Positions 7,156 to 17,408 are shown, counted from the first letter of the stretch. The stretch is DNA of 35,948 bases from an uncultured Flavobacterium sp. (GCF_946478785.1 NZ_CAMLDD010000036.1:1-35948); one strand, 5' to 3'. Translations and numbers: made by a program. Notes: generated from the letters alone by a model not told the origin.

Positions 7156-8994
7156 ATGAGACAAGAAAGAATAAAAGACAGAGTATTAAAAAGAGCGGCC
7201 AGATCATGGGGATTTTCAGATACAGAGATGGAAACCTCTTTTGATCCTGTTGTATCCATGATGTTAAATGCATTATCGTATGAGTTAGAAAAAGTAGCTC
7301 ATGAACTGGAAAATTCACAGACACGTGTTGTAGAAAGAGTTTTGGAAATTATGTTTCCGGAAGTTGCATCTGGCGCTAAACCTGCAAGAGCCATTATGCA
7401 TGCTTTTCCAATAGAAAATAACATGAAAATCTCACTACACAATCAAATGACTGTGAGCAGGAGAATTCATAATATTTATAATCCGTTAGCACCTATAACC
7501 AAAGAAATTTCCCTTTCTCCAACCTTAGAAGTAAAATTATCTACTTCAGAAATAAAATATATCGCTTACGAAAGAAACCTTTATGAAGTATCTAATCTCT
7601 TTTACAAAGATGTTGTTCGTGATTATAAAAATACTTTGCCATCTGGAGAGGTTTTTTTAGGTATAGAATTAAATGATGATTCTGCATTTGAACTTGAAGA
7701 TTTAATGTTGTACATCGATATTAAAAACACCCATCAAAGAGAGATGTTTCACTATTATTTAAAACAGATGAAATGTTTTCACGATGATGTAGAAATTAAG
7801 GTCAGCGAAGGTTACAATGTTCCTGTAGAGAGTATTGATGTAGAAAATATAATCAATCGTAATTATACTCATCTTAGCGAAACAATGCAGGAAGTAAATG
7901 AGTTTTACCATGATAATTTTTATACGCTAAAAGGAATATTAAAGCATAAAGACATAAATAAATATAGTGCAGAGTATAAATATTTTGAAGAGGTAACGAA
8001 TAACAATGCTAATCCTGTTATCTGGGTTAAAATGGTATTTCCGGAATCATTAATTCCTCAAATATTAGACAATGTATCTTTTGCTACAAATTGTTTTCCT
8101 GTTATTAATAAAAAGAGACATTCAATAATTAAGACACTTGGCAGTTTTTTATCTTATGTAGCTTTAGATACTGATGACAACATATTTTTAGATTTAGATA
8201 CTGTTGCAGATGCTTTAAACAATCATTATGAGATTAAGGAGTTTAATGATGGTGTTCTTGAAGAAGGAAATGCCGTTGTCAGGACTGGAGGAGTTTCCAG
8301 ATTTGATTCCAGAAGTGCTTCTGAATTACTTCAGAATGTGCTGGATTTAATAAAAGATGAAAGTTCTTCATTCTCCGGTTTAGGTAAAGATTTTATGAAT
8401 AGCTCATTGGTAGAGATTAACCAACTGCTGGCTTCGGTTGAGCAACAAGCCAAAGAAAGCAGTTTCTCAAAAAACAACGATCCATACCTCATGATCAAAC
8501 CAAAAATTGATGAAACAATTGGTAAATCATTTGTAATAAATTATTGGTCTACCTGTGCAGAGGAAGGCAATGATATCAAGGCAGGAACTTTTTTGGAATC
8601 CAAGGATGATTTGTTTTTTGTAAGCAAAACCATTACGTTGATGACAAATACGGTTGGAGGTGTGAACAAACAAAATAATAAAGATCGTATTTTGGCATAT
8701 CGCAATTCTTTATTGACGAGAGGCAGAATTGTAACTTTTGCAGATATAAAAGCATTTAGCTTTAATCATTTTAAGAGTTATATTAATGAGGTAAAGATTG
8801 AAAAAGGGACAGCTAAAGAAATTTCGGTTAAAGCAGGTTTTAGCAGAACTGTAGATATCCATATAAAAACTAACCACAATGAAAAAGAATCCTTATCCGT
8901 AACGGAATGGGATTACTTATGTGAAAGTTTTATGAAACACTTAAAAAATAAATCCTCTAATGTATTTCCGTACAGGTTATTTATAGAAAATTAG
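7156..8994 (+). CDS. tssF: TssF, T6SS baseplate wedge protein
   Basis: The 612-residue product begins MRQERIKDRVLKRAARSWG, followed by DPVVSMMLNALSYELEKVAHELE and RVLEIMFPE. This is the N-terminal signature of TssF (VasA/ImpG), which with TssG and TssE builds the baseplate wedges. The usual PARAIMHAFP segment follows at ~70, and near the C-terminus lie SLLTRGRIVTFADIK and VFPYRLFI. Length is close to that of Bacteroidota TssF proteins. It is the last T6SS gene here, and a hairpin terminator lies ~370 bp beyond it. The toxin/immunity block therefore sits between vgrG and a structural gene. Subtype iii is inferred from the Bacteroidota-like sequence. Confidence 0.88.
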   Translation: MRQERIKDRVLKRAARSWGFSDTEMETSFDPVVSMMLNALSYELEKVAHELENSQTRVVERVLEIMFPEVASGAKPARAIMHAFPIENNMKISLHNQMTVSRRIHNIYNPLAPITKEISLSPTLEVKLSTSEIKYIAYERNLYEVSNLFYKDVVRDYKNTLPSGEVFLGIELNDDSAFELEDLMLYIDIKNTHQREMFHYYLKQMKCFHDDVEIKVSEGYNVPVESIDVENIINRNYTHLSETMQEVNEFYHDNFYTLKGILKHKDINKYSAEYKYFEEVTNNNANPVIWVKMVFPESLIPQILDNVSFATNCFPVINKKRHSIIKTLGSFLSYVALDTDDNIFLDLDTVADALNNHYEIKEFNDGVLEEGNAVVRTGGVSRFDSRSASELLQNVLDLIKDESSSFSGLGKDFMNSSLVEINQLLASVEQQAKESSFSKNNDPYLMIKPKIDETIGKSFVINYWSTCAEEGNDIKAGTFLESKDDLFFVSKTITLMTNTVGGVNKQNNKDRILAYRNSLLTRGRIVTFADIKAFSFNHFKSYINEVKIEKGTAKEISVKAGFSRTVDIHIKTNHNEKESLSVTEWDYLCESFMKHLKNKSSNVFPYRLFIEN

Positions 8995-9419
8995 TCATTT
9001 GGCATGAATAACCTGAACTCGTTTATTAATTTTTAAGCAGAAGAATAAGGTGTTTTCAGTAGGCATAGTTCCGTTTTTCGTTACAATCTTCTATGCCGAA
9101 CCACGGCATAAAAGGATTTCCACTTCAAACGAAGTGCACTAAACTCCGATTAAAATAAAAATTAAAGTGAAGTAATCAGACTAAAATGGAACATTTTACA
9201 TTTTTATAAACATTAAAGAAACAAGTATCCTAAGTTTATAACCAACGGTTTTAAAAGGCACAAGTAATACTAATCGAGTTAGGATTAATTACAAATCCGA
9301 ACCCATTTTGCAATTTGTAAAAATGAATATTGATGCAATTGAATTACAATTGTTGAAATTTTGAAAATAAAAAAGCATGACTTTTACATCATGCTTTTTC
9401 TGGTTATTATTGGTTGGTT
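8995..9419. other. Gene-free gap with two strong hairpins and a terminator
   Basis: No supported ORF lies in these 425 bases. The stretch contains a perfect 7-bp hairpin (TATGCCG loop AACCA CGGCATA, 9092-9110) and a perfect 6-bp hairpin (CACTTC loop AAAC GAAGTG, 9121-9136). An additional GGCATAG at 9062-9068 could pair with CTATGCC at 9091-9097 instead, so alternative folds are possible. The rest is AT-rich and ends in the terminator at 9370-9399. A small RNA, a degraded mobile element or a simple spacer are all possible. Confidence 0.6.
9370..9399. terminator. Bidirectional terminator between tssF and the metallopeptidase gene
   Basis: A perfect 11-bp inverted repeat (AAAAAGCATGA, loop CTTTTACA, TCATGCTTTTT) has an A run on one side and a T run on the other. 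It lies between two convergent genes and can serve both strands as a Rho-independent terminator. Confidence 0.85.
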
Positions 9420-10274
9420 TTAAAATGATCTTATTTCTTCAAACGTATTGCCTTGGTGCATATCACCGGTGGTAAATCCTTTTTTAAACCACTGCATCCT
9501 TTGCTCAGAGGTACCGTGTGTAAAGGAGTCAGGTACAATTTGTCCTTGCATTTTGCTTTGTATGGCATCATCGCCAACAGCATTGGCGGCACTAAGTGCT
9601 TCTTCAATATCTCCGGTATCAAGGTTTGCCTTATTATAATGGGTCCACACACCGGCATAAAAATCTGCTTGCAGTTCTAAAGCTACAGATAGTTTATTGG
9701 CCTCCGCTTCACTTTTTCCTTCCTGCGCTTCACGCATTTTAGCTGAGGTTCCCAACAGGGTTTGTATATGATGGCCAATTTCGTGGGCAATAACATAGGC
9801 TATGGCAAAATCGCCGCCCTTTGCGCCAAACTTGGTCTTAAGTTCCTCAAAAAAAGCGAGATCCATATATACCTTTTGATCGCCCGGACAGTAAAAAGGA
9901 CCTGATGCCGAGGAGGCACCCCCACAAGCCGTTTGCACTGATCCTCTAAATAAAACCAGCTTTGGTGCCTCATAGGTCATATTGTTTTCAGCAAAGATTT
10001 TGCCCCAGATATCTTCAGTATCAGCGAGTATAACCCGTACAAAATTTCCCATTTGTTCATCTTCCTTACTTAGAGGGGCTGCTGCCTCAGTTTGTTGTTG
10101 ACCGCCTTGAAGCTGTTCTAAAACAGATCCTACAGTTTGGCCGGTTTCACCACCAAAGACATTCAGCAACAAAATAATGATACCAATAACGCCGCCTCCC
10201 AGAACTGCTTTTCCGCCAGAAAGGCCTCTCCTGTCTTCAACATTGTCACTTTGTCTTCTGCCTAGCCATTTCAT
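9420..10274 (-). CDS. ypfJ: Neutral zinc metallopeptidase, YpfJ/KPN_02809 family
   Basis: The 284-residue protein begins MKWLGRRQSDNVEDRRG, the conserved start of this family, followed by a single membrane helix (~22-40), a Q-rich linker and the peptidase domain. The zinc site is HEIGH (His164, Glu165, His168, with His169 following). The conserved ACGGASSASGPFYCP segment precedes the YMDLAFF strand. It is likely an inner-membrane-anchored protease with its domain outside the cytoplasm. The substrate is not known for the family. It is monocistronic as far as visible, with terminators or gaps on both sides. Confidence 0.9.
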   Translation of the reverse strand: MKWLGRRQSDNVEDRRGLSGGKAVLGGGVIGIIILLLNVFGGETGQTVGSVLEQLQGGQQQTEAAAPLSKEDEQMGNFVRVILADTEDIWGKIFAENNMTYEAPKLVLFRGSVQTACGGASSASGPFYCPGDQKVYMDLAFFEELKTKFGAKGGDFAIAYVIAHEIGHHIQTLLGTSAKMREAQEGKSEAEANKLSVALELQADFYAGVWTHYNKANLDTGDIEEALSAANAVGDDAIQSKMQGQIVPDSFTHGTSEQRMQWFKKGFTTGDMHQGNTFEEIRSF

Positions 10275-10361
10275 AAAAAGAATGTATTTAAGTTAATTGG
10301 ATATTTTGTCGAACACGAATTTATATTTTTTTTAGAACAAATGGTTAAATAAAACAAAAAA

Positions 10362-13300
10362 TTATTTCAGCCATTTTAGGAGGGTTTCTTCCACAGAACC
10401 TTTCATGATCGGTTTCGGGATATAATCGTTCATTCCGGAGGCGATACATTTATTTCGTTCTTCCTGTTCAGTGCCAGCAGTCACGGCAATAATAGGGATT
10501 TGTTTTCCTTTTGTAGAGTTTCGTATGGCTAAGGCCGCTTCGTAACCATTGATGACTGGCATCTGGATATCCATAAAAATAAGGTCAGGAGTGATCCTCT
10601 CAAATTCTTTTATGGCCTCATAACCATTTTCGCACTCATAAATTAAAGCATCGCAGTAAAGGTTTTTGATAATCGTTTTTAAGAGCAGCATGTTTACTTT
10701 GTTGTCCTCGGCAATCAAAAAAGTAAATTTAGTAGTGTTTAGATTGTTTGCTAGTAGGCTCTTTTCAGGGTCAAAAGTATTAAAATCAGTTTTAGGACTT
10801 TCGTCTGTTTGCTGCTCACTGGCTTTAAGGGTCAGATCAAAATAAAAAGTACTTCCCACATCTATTTGGCTTTTAAGCTGCAGGCGGCTTTCCATCAGTG
10901 CTAATAATTGGTTGGAAATAGTAAGGCCTAGTCCCGTTCCGCCAAATTTTCGGGTAGTAGAGCTGTCTTCTTGCGAAAAAGCTTTAAAAATTTTCTTCTG
11001 GTTCTGCTTTAAAATTCCGATACCGGTATCAATTACAGAAAACCGAATGACGCAGATATCGTTTTCCTTTTTTTCTAAAACCGAAACATTCACAGTTATC
11101 GAACCCTGATGGGTGAATTTTACAGCATTCGATAATAAGTTAATTAAAATTTGTTTGAGCCTGACAATATCGGTCCAGATATATTGGGGTACGTCAGGAG
11201 CTATCTTAAGTTCAAGTTGCAGGGCTTTTAAATTGGATTCATATAAAATAAGGTCAAATACCTGGCTTAGTATTTTGTTGATGTCATACAGGTCAATAAA
11301 TAAATCGAGTTTTCCGGCTTCGATTTTAGAAAAATCAAGTATGTCATTTATAATTTCTAATAAGGAATGGGCTGATTGATTAATTGTAGTCATGTACTTC
11401 TCCTGAATTGCTGCAAGTTCAGTTTTCATGAGTAAATCAGTAAAGCCAATAATGCCATTAAGTGGCGTTCTGATTTCATGCGACATATTGGCCAGGAAAT
11501 CCGACTTTGATTTATTGGCTGCTTCAGCAAGTTGTTTTGCTTTTATGGCATCTTCTGTTTGTTTTTTATTGGTAATGTCAAAATATATTCCGCCAACAAA
11601 TTCAATTTCATCTTCTTTTTTTATAACGTCGCCAAATTCTTCGATCCAGATATATTCACCAGTTTTTCTTTTAATCCGATACGTATTGTGCAGTGCTTTT
11701 CCGTTTTTTAAGTTTTGAAGCTGGCTGTCAATAACTTCATCTTTGTCTTCGGGATGAATGAGCGATAAAAAGGAAAGGCTGTTTTCAAGAAATTCGATTT
11801 TTGAATAGCCCGTCAGATTTAAAATTTGGTCATTTAGGAATATTTTAGAAGAAAGTGCATCAAATTTAGACAGGTAAACCGTACCGGGAATATTATTGGC
11901 GATTAATTTGAACTTCTCCTCGCTTTCAATAATTCTGGTGTGGTTTCGGTTTCGTTCCAAAGCTGATGAAATATTATTGGCAAGAGTTTGAAAAATGTAA
12001 ATTTCTTCCTCAGACCACTTGTGCTCATTATGGCAGTCATCAAAACCAATAAATCCGCTAAAAACATCATGAACATACAAAGGCAGTATTAATATCGATT
12101 TGATATTATGTTTAAGAAGCAATTTTTTAAAAAAGGTATCTCCAAGTTGCCGGGTAAGCGTATTAAGGATTTTTTTGTTGTTGGCTTTTTCAATTATTTC
12201 TTGTAAATCAGCTTCCGTAAATTTTTGGAGAATGATGTTTTCATTCGCATTTACTTCCTTTGACCATTTGTATTTTTGACTGATGGTATTGGTCTCAAAA
12301 TCTTTTTCATAATAATAAATGTGGTCTGCATGTGCTGCTTTTCCAATGATATTATAGGTTTCCTGAAACATTTCTTCAGTACTCTTGCTCAATAAAAATT
12401 TCTCGGTACAAAGTGCTAACGCAGAGAGTAATTGACTTTTAAATTCTAATTTCCTTTCTGCTTTTAAACGCATTTGCGATGAAATCGCCAGCGAGATAAC
12501 GTCTGCAATTGTACGCGCATAATTAATATCCTCATTATCCCATTCTCTTTTTATCTGGGTACTCTCAAAACAGACTACCCCTACCAGTTTTCCACTAAAA
12601 AAAACAGGAACATCCAGCATCGATAGGATTCTGTTTTTAATGAAATAAGTTTTTTGAAACTCGGAGGTTTCTAGTTTGTTAAAAACATCACTGGCATTTA
12701 TGATCGCCTTGTTTTTTAACGTTTCAAAATAAATAGGATAGGATGCTTTATCAAGGGGGTTTTTGTAATAAGAATCGTTTTCATCTTTGCTGTAAATATT
12801 TTTGCAGATAATGGTATCATTGAGATATTTCCAAAAACTGATTCTGTTTGCTTTCGATACAGCAGCCTCTTCGATAATAAAATCAATAACACTGCTTATG
12901 CTGTCATAATGGCTAAAATTAGTAGTGGATAATTTTTTGGTAGAAGTATTATAGGACTCAATTTTTTCAAGCCGGGTTCTTTTTTCATTTTCATTATTTT
13001 TCAGTTCGCTAATATCCCTTGCGATACCTGCAAAACCTATAGTCTGTCCGGAATCATTTTTGCGGATGATTACCTTTTGGGAAATCCAAATGGCATCGCC
13101 CTTTTTCTTTAAAATTGGAAACTCGATGGTATCGTGGTTAAATTCTTTTTCTTCAAGGTTTTTATAAAAATCAGCAACTCTTTTTCGGTAGTCAGGATGG
13201 ATAAAAGAGGCATAATTTTTTGAAATGACCTCTTTTTCGGTATATTCTAAAACAGAAAAGGCAAATTCATTGATAAACGTAAAATTGCCCTCAGTATCTA

Positions 13301-14411
13301 TTTCAAAAATAATATCGGCCGCGGTCTGAATCAGGTTTTTATATTGGTCCTGTATTTTAATTTGCTCCGTAATATCTTGTCCGATGCCTATAATCAAATC
13401 CTCCGAAAATCTTTTATCTTTCCATTGGATGGATCTGTATTCACCATTTTTGCATCTTAGTTTTCGGGTATATAAAACATTGTCCAAATAGTTGTCTAAA
13501 AACTGCTGACCACTAAAAAAAGCGTCTTCTGTGAGGTTCCAAAAATGCATTCCCATAACTTCTTCGGAGGTGTATCCGAGTATCTCGTTGATGGAATCGC
13601 TGCAAAAAATCACTTCTCCTTTTTTATTGCAGGCAATGGTAAGCGAGCTTCCTTTATGCACAATTTCATTGGTAAATCTGAAATTGTCCCGGGTGTTTAA
13701 AAAGATTGCATATTTTATCTGGTTAATTACAAAAATAGCCAGGCAGTAGGTAAGCAGTAAAACTGAAGATTTTATCGGAATAAAATCAAAAGCCAGGTTG
13801 ATAATGTGATAAAAAAATACTGCACCCACGAAAAACCAATAAATTTTGATTGGCCTGAGGATGCTGTACGAAAAATAAAAAGTAATTAAAAAGGCAATAA
13901 CAGGTACAACATCATCAGGATGAATAATGATATTCCGGGCAATATATGCTGTAAACAATAAGAATATAGAAACAAAAACTATTGAAATTTTATTTCGCAG
14001 GTATTGGATTTTAATAGATAAAAAATAGAATACTAATATTGAAAAGCCAATGGATAAATTAACATATAAAAGGCTCTGCGGTCTTATTTTAAAAATTTCA
14101 TTAATGATTTCTATAACAATAATAGTAATGCCGAAAAACAAAAGATAAAGCTGGTATTCTTTATTTGAAACTTCCTTTTCTTTGTTTTTTTCAATAAAAG
14201 AGCCAATTTTACTTTTGATATTAAAAAATTGGTAAACCAGCAATATCGAAAAAGCAATGAGGCACAACTCTAACATGATAAGTTTAGGGTTGTAGTAAAA
14301 AATGAGATTGGAATTAATAAACAAACAATTTACTCCGGATAATTTCAGGGCATTGCCAAAAATGGTAAGCCCTGAAACTGAAAAAATTAAAAAACTATAG
14401 TTGCTTACCAT
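10362..14411 (-). CDS. Membrane hybrid histidine kinase/response regulator with PAS and GAF sensors
   Basis: The product has 1349 residues. Residues 1-230 hold about seven membrane helices. The sensor section is PAS (~250-350), PAS (~357-478), GAF (~507-655), GAF (~672-820) and PAS (~832-945). The kinase core has the H-box SHEIRTPLNG with phospho-accepting His978, an N-box (LKQILINLLSNAVKF), DTGIGI and GGTGLGLTIS. The receiver domain (~1230-1349) has Glu1235/Asp1236, acceptor Asp1281 in MDIQMP, and KP near the end. All residues needed for phosphorelay from His978 to Asp1281 are present. No HPt domain is fused and no DNA-binding regulator is adjacent, so the output partner is elsewhere. The ligand is unknown. 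The gene follows the membrane-protein gene at 14450 by 38 bases and may share its transcript. Confidence 0.93.
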   Translation of the reverse strand: MVSNYSFLIFSVSGLTIFGNALKLSGVNCLFINSNLIFYYNPKLIMLELCLIAFSILLVYQFFNIKSKIGSFIEKNKEKEVSNKEYQLYLLFFGITIIVIEIINEIFKIRPQSLLYVNLSIGFSILVFYFLSIKIQYLRNKISIVFVSIFLLFTAYIARNIIIHPDDVVPVIAFLITFYFSYSILRPIKIYWFFVGAVFFYHIINLAFDFIPIKSSVLLLTYCLAIFVINQIKYAIFLNTRDNFRFTNEIVHKGSSLTIACNKKGEVIFCSDSINEILGYTSEEVMGMHFWNLTEDAFFSGQQFLDNYLDNVLYTRKLRCKNGEYRSIQWKDKRFSEDLIIGIGQDITEQIKIQDQYKNLIQTAADIIFEIDTEGNFTFINEFAFSVLEYTEKEVISKNYASFIHPDYRKRVADFYKNLEEKEFNHDTIEFPILKKKGDAIWISQKVIIRKNDSGQTIGFAGIARDISELKNNENEKRTRLEKIESYNTSTKKLSTTNFSHYDSISSVIDFIIEEAAVSKANRISFWKYLNDTIICKNIYSKDENDSYYKNPLDKASYPIYFETLKNKAIINASDVFNKLETSEFQKTYFIKNRILSMLDVPVFFSGKLVGVVCFESTQIKREWDNEDINYARTIADVISLAISSQMRLKAERKLEFKSQLLSALALCTEKFLLSKSTEEMFQETYNIIGKAAHADHIYYYEKDFETNTISQKYKWSKEVNANENIILQKFTEADLQEIIEKANNKKILNTLTRQLGDTFFKKLLLKHNIKSILILPLYVHDVFSGFIGFDDCHNEHKWSEEEIYIFQTLANNISSALERNRNHTRIIESEEKFKLIANNIPGTVYLSKFDALSSKIFLNDQILNLTGYSKIEFLENSLSFLSLIHPEDKDEVIDSQLQNLKNGKALHNTYRIKRKTGEYIWIEEFGDVIKKEDEIEFVGGIYFDITNKKQTEDAIKAKQLAEAANKSKSDFLANMSHEIRTPLNGIIGFTDLLMKTELAAIQEKYMTTINQSAHSLLEIINDILDFSKIEAGKLDLFIDLYDINKILSQVFDLILYESNLKALQLELKIAPDVPQYIWTDIVRLKQILINLLSNAVKFTHQGSITVNVSVLEKKENDICVIRFSVIDTGIGILKQNQKKIFKAFSQEDSSTTRKFGGTGLGLTISNQLLALMESRLQLKSQIDVGSTFYFDLTLKASEQQTDESPKTDFNTFDPEKSLLANNLNTTKFTFLIAEDNKVNMLLLKTIIKNLYCDALIYECENGYEAIKEFERITPDLIFMDIQMPVINGYEAALAIRNSTKGKQIPIIAVTAGTEQEERNKCIASGMNDYIPKPIMKGSVEETLLKWLK

Positions 14412-14449
14412 AGAATTCGGATATGGGTTTGTTTTAAGTAATCTTAATA

Positions 14450-15241
14450 TTATTCCTGATAGGATTGCCCAATTGAGTCGATAGAATCTGGATTTTCAAT
14501 TTCAAAAATAGCACTGTATATAGCGTATTTTACAGAATAAGTTATAGGAATAGTAAATACGACCCCAATACAACAGCCAATAAAACCTATAAGTGAACCA
14601 ATTCCGGCAACTAAAAATAACAGGGCTATAACAAGGGGCTGCTTGCTGACAACAAGTATGCTTGATTTTATGGCATCCATCATGTTTAAGTTTCCAAAAA
14701 CGATAAGCGGAACCGTCAGGGAGGTAAACAATGAAATAATAATGGCAAAGACGCTGTCAATAACTGTAATTCCGATGAAATTAAAAGCTACAGAAATAAG
14801 ACCGCTGATTAAGCCAATCAATAGGGCAGAGGCAAAAAGGGGTGAAAAATAGGGAGTCCTGTAGTAAGTGAAAACAGTCGAAAAATTAAATGTTTCATCC
14901 TTGTCGGCGCTGTCAGCCATTTTTAAGAAGCCGGCAGCAAAAGGGGTCATAATTGCTGTTACAAGAGTTACGGAAAGAGTGTAAATCAATAGAGTTATTC
15001 CTTCTGGCTGTGTGTTCTGTAAATTTTCAAAAAATTGTTTGTTGAAATGTTCAATACCATATAGAGAAACTAATATCCCGCCTCCAAGAAAAAAAGAAAG
15101 TATGGATATGACCAATAAGATAAGCCCTGCATATAGTGCTATTTTCTTGTAATTTTCAAAAGCATGGTTAAAAACATCCGAAAAATCTAAAGAATAGCCG
15201 TTCTTTTTTATATCCTCGATTTGATTAAGTGTAGATTTCAT
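14450..15241 (-). CDS. Multi-pass membrane protein of unknown function
   Basis: The frame is open from 15304, but I place the start at the ATG ending at 15241 (MKSTLNQIEDIKKNG), because the 21 residues before it look like translated leader. The resulting 263-residue protein has a short cytosolic N-terminus with the phrase SDVFNHAFENYKKIA and then about six hydrophobic helices, many with G/S/I-rich stretches. Similar Flavobacterium proteins are often mislabelled as beta-carotene monooxygenase. Nothing here supports that activity. It could be a small-solute or lipid-associated membrane protein. Confidence 0.7.
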   Translation of the reverse strand: MKSTLNQIEDIKKNGYSLDFSDVFNHAFENYKKIALYAGLILLVISILSFFLGGGILVSLYGIEHFNKQFFENLQNTQPEGITLLIYTLSVTLVTAIMTPFAAGFLKMADSADKDETFNFSTVFTYYRTPYFSPLFASALLIGLISGLISVAFNFIGITVIDSVFAIIISLFTSLTVPLIVFGNLNMMDAIKSSILVVSKQPLVIALLFLVAGIGSLIGFIGCCIGVVFTIPITYSVKYAIYSAIFEIENPDSIDSIGQSYQE

Positions 15242-15315
15242 AGCTGGTAGAATTGTTTTATACTTTTTAAAATTTATGTTAGTTTTCAAAAGTAAATATA
15301 ACATTTATTTTGTCC

Positions 15316-16644
15316 CTACATCCAGTCTAATAATCTTTTGACTGCTTTTAATTTATCTTTGTAAGGGGCATACCGCATCGGAAGATCGAGCCAGTTGGCT
15401 TTCCTGACAATTGCCTTGTGATGCGAGAAAACATCAAAACTTAGTTTTCCATGATAAGCACCCATTCCACTATGGCCTACGCCTCCAAAAGGCAGTCTTT
15501 TATTCGAAAAATGGGCAATTGTGTCGTTAATTGCCCCGCCTCCAAAAGAATAACGAAGAATCATTTTTTTAGTAAAAGTATCGTTTTCACTAAAAACATA
15601 AAAAGCCAGAGGTTTTTCATATTTACGGATGACAGCATCAATGTCATGTTCGGATTCGTAAACGAGGATTGGTAAAACAGGGCCAAAAATTTCTTCTTTC
15701 ATTACAGGACTTCCCAACTCGGGTTCATCAAGGAGAGTAGGGGAAATATAAAGTTCATTAGCATCCGATTCACCACCAAAAATTACTTTTTCGGGAGTAA
15801 TCATACCTACTAAACGTACCCAGTTTTTAGTATTGATAATACGGGCATAATCAGGAGATTTCTTTATTTTGTTGCCATAGGCCTGTATAATTTCGTCAAT
15901 TAGAAAAGTAATAAAATTGACTTTCATGTTTTTTTGTACCAAAATATAATCCGGGGCTATACAGGTTTGCCCGGCATTAATGAATTTTCCCCAGGCAATG
16001 CGTTTAGCTGCCAGTTTTAAATTTGCGGTTTCATCAATAATACAAGGGTTTTTTCCGCCTAATTCTAAAGTAACGGGAGTTAGGTGTTCAGCAGCGGCTT
16101 TGGCTACAATTTTTCCAACAGAAACACTTCCTGTAAAGAAAATATAATCCCAACGTTTTGCCAATAATTGTTCAGAAACTTCAACACCGCCCTGAATAAC
16201 TTCAACATGACTTACATGAAATGACTTTTCGATTATCCTGGCAATTATGGCAGTAGTGTGAGGAGTAAGCTCTGATGGTTTTAAAACAACTTTATTTCCG
16301 GCTGCAACGGCAGAAATTAGAGGGCATAAAGCCAATTGAAAAGGATAATTCCAGGGAGCAATTATCAACACATTTCCATATGGTTCTTTATAGATATAGT
16401 CTGTTGACGGAAAATTTAATAACGAAGGAAAAACACGTTTCGGTTTTGCCCACTTATCAATATTTTTGATAGTACTTTTTAATTCTGAAATAACATAATT
16501 GGTTTCTGTTAAAACAGATTCAAACTCCGGTTTTTTGAAATCACTAAATAGGGCTTTTGTGATTAAATCCTCATTTTTCTGGATATTAAAAAGTAATTTT
16601 TTAAGCGTTTCTTTTCGATACTTTATATTATTTGTATAGTCCAT
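15316..16644 (-). CDS. Aldehyde dehydrogenase, class 3-like
   Basis: The 442-residue protein has the ALDH fold motifs: APWNYPFQLALCPL (cofactor and substrate cleft), KPSELTP, FTGSVSVGK (NAD(P) binding), LELGGKNP with general base Glu194, and GQTCIAPDY with catalytic Cys228. EEIFGPVLP and GGGAINDT follow near the C-terminus. It oxidises aldehydes to acids with NAD(P)+. Class 3 assignment comes from its short length and the N-terminal helical segment rather than a longer ALDH1/2-type N-terminus. Hydrophobic C-terminal anchors are not obvious, so it is probably cytosolic. It probably acts on fatty or other hydrophobic aldehydes. It stands 12 bases from the open frame upstream of the membrane-protein gene and 74 bases from the pseudouridine synthase. 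Confidence 0.9.
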   Translation of the reverse strand: MDYTNNIKYRKETLKKLLFNIQKNEDLITKALFSDFKKPEFESVLTETNYVISELKSTIKNIDKWAKPKRVFPSLLNFPSTDYIYKEPYGNVLIIAPWNYPFQLALCPLISAVAAGNKVVLKPSELTPHTTAIIARIIEKSFHVSHVEVIQGGVEVSEQLLAKRWDYIFFTGSVSVGKIVAKAAAEHLTPVTLELGGKNPCIIDETANLKLAAKRIAWGKFINAGQTCIAPDYILVQKNMKVNFITFLIDEIIQAYGNKIKKSPDYARIINTKNWVRLVGMITPEKVIFGGESDANELYISPTLLDEPELGSPVMKEEIFGPVLPILVYESEHDIDAVIRKYEKPLAFYVFSENDTFTKKMILRYSFGGGAINDTIAHFSNKRLPFGGVGHSGMGAYHGKLSFDVFSHHKAIVRKANWLDLPMRYAPYKDKLKAVKRLLDWM

Positions 16645-16718
16645 TTTACGGCAGCTTAAATTTTTGACTATGCAAGTTAATTCATATAAAATGAAAATCT
16701 TACAATTTAATCATAAAA

Positions 16719-17408
16719 TCATACGGCATTCCAGATGGTTTCATCAGGTGTTGGGGCTATTATAATAATGTTTTCTTTGGAAACAGGGTGCATGAAAACC
16801 AATTTTCGGGCATGAAGATGGATACCTCCGTCAGGATTGCTTCTGTCCGAGCCGTACTTTAAATCTCCTTTGATGGGAGAGCCTATCGCTGATAATTGCG
16901 CACGAATTTGATGATGGCGGCCCGTATGCAAATTAATTTCAAGCGCAGTATAGTTTTGAAGTTCTTTGATGATTTTATAATCCAGACTTGCTAATTTACT
17001 ATCCGGAACTTCTTTCAAATGTGCTTTTGAAGTATTGTTTTTTTCGTTTCTTTTTAGGTAATGAACCAATTTGGCATTGCTTTCAGAAGGTTTGTTTTTA
17101 ACAACAGCCCAATAAGTTTTCTGCGTTTCACGATTGCTGAACATTTCGTTCATTCGGGATAAGGCTTTGCTCGTTCTGGCAAAAACCACGATTCCGGTTG
17201 TAGGCCTGTCCAAACGATGAATTACCCCTAGAAAAACATCGCCGGGCTTATTGTATTTGTCCTTGATATATTCTTTTACAACATCAGATAAAGGTTTGTC
17301 ACCCGTTTTATCGCCCTGAACAATATCACCCACACGTTTGTTTACTACAATTATGTGGTTGTCTTCATGCAGGATCTGAAGATTATTTTTATCTGAGATT
17401 ATTTTCAT
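16719..17408 (-). CDS. RluA-family RNA pseudouridine synthase
   Basis: The 229-residue enzyme carries the family signature HRLDRPTTGIVVFAR with catalytic Asp67, then KTYWAVV, LHTGRHHQIRAQL and GDLKYG. It converts uridine to pseudouridine in RNA. The protein is shorter than RluC/RluD and lacks the N-terminal S4 domain, so the target cannot be named. A terminator-like hairpin separates it from panB upstream. Confidence 0.92.
   Translation of the reverse strand: MKIISDKNNLQILHEDNHIIVVNKRVGDIVQGDKTGDKPLSDVVKEYIKDKYNKPGDVFLGVIHRLDRPTTGIVVFARTSKALSRMNEMFSNRETQKTYWAVVKNKPSESNAKLVHYLKRNEKNNTSKAHLKEVPDSKLASLDYKIIKELQNYTALEINLHTGRHHQIRAQLSAIGSPIKGDLKYGSDRSNPDGGIHLHARKLVFMHPVSKENIIIIAPTPDETIWNAV

Noticed and set aside
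9420..9680. Several short frames on both strands inside the metallopeptidase gene
   Set aside because: They are fully covered by the well-supported peptidase frame and have no own motifs or start context.
14450..15304. Upstream start (MLYLLLKTNINFKK) for the membrane protein
   Set aside because: The first 21 residues look like translated leader. The ATG at 15241 gives the N-terminus expected of this kind of protein, with a conserved-looking SDVFNHAFENYKK segment 20 residues in.
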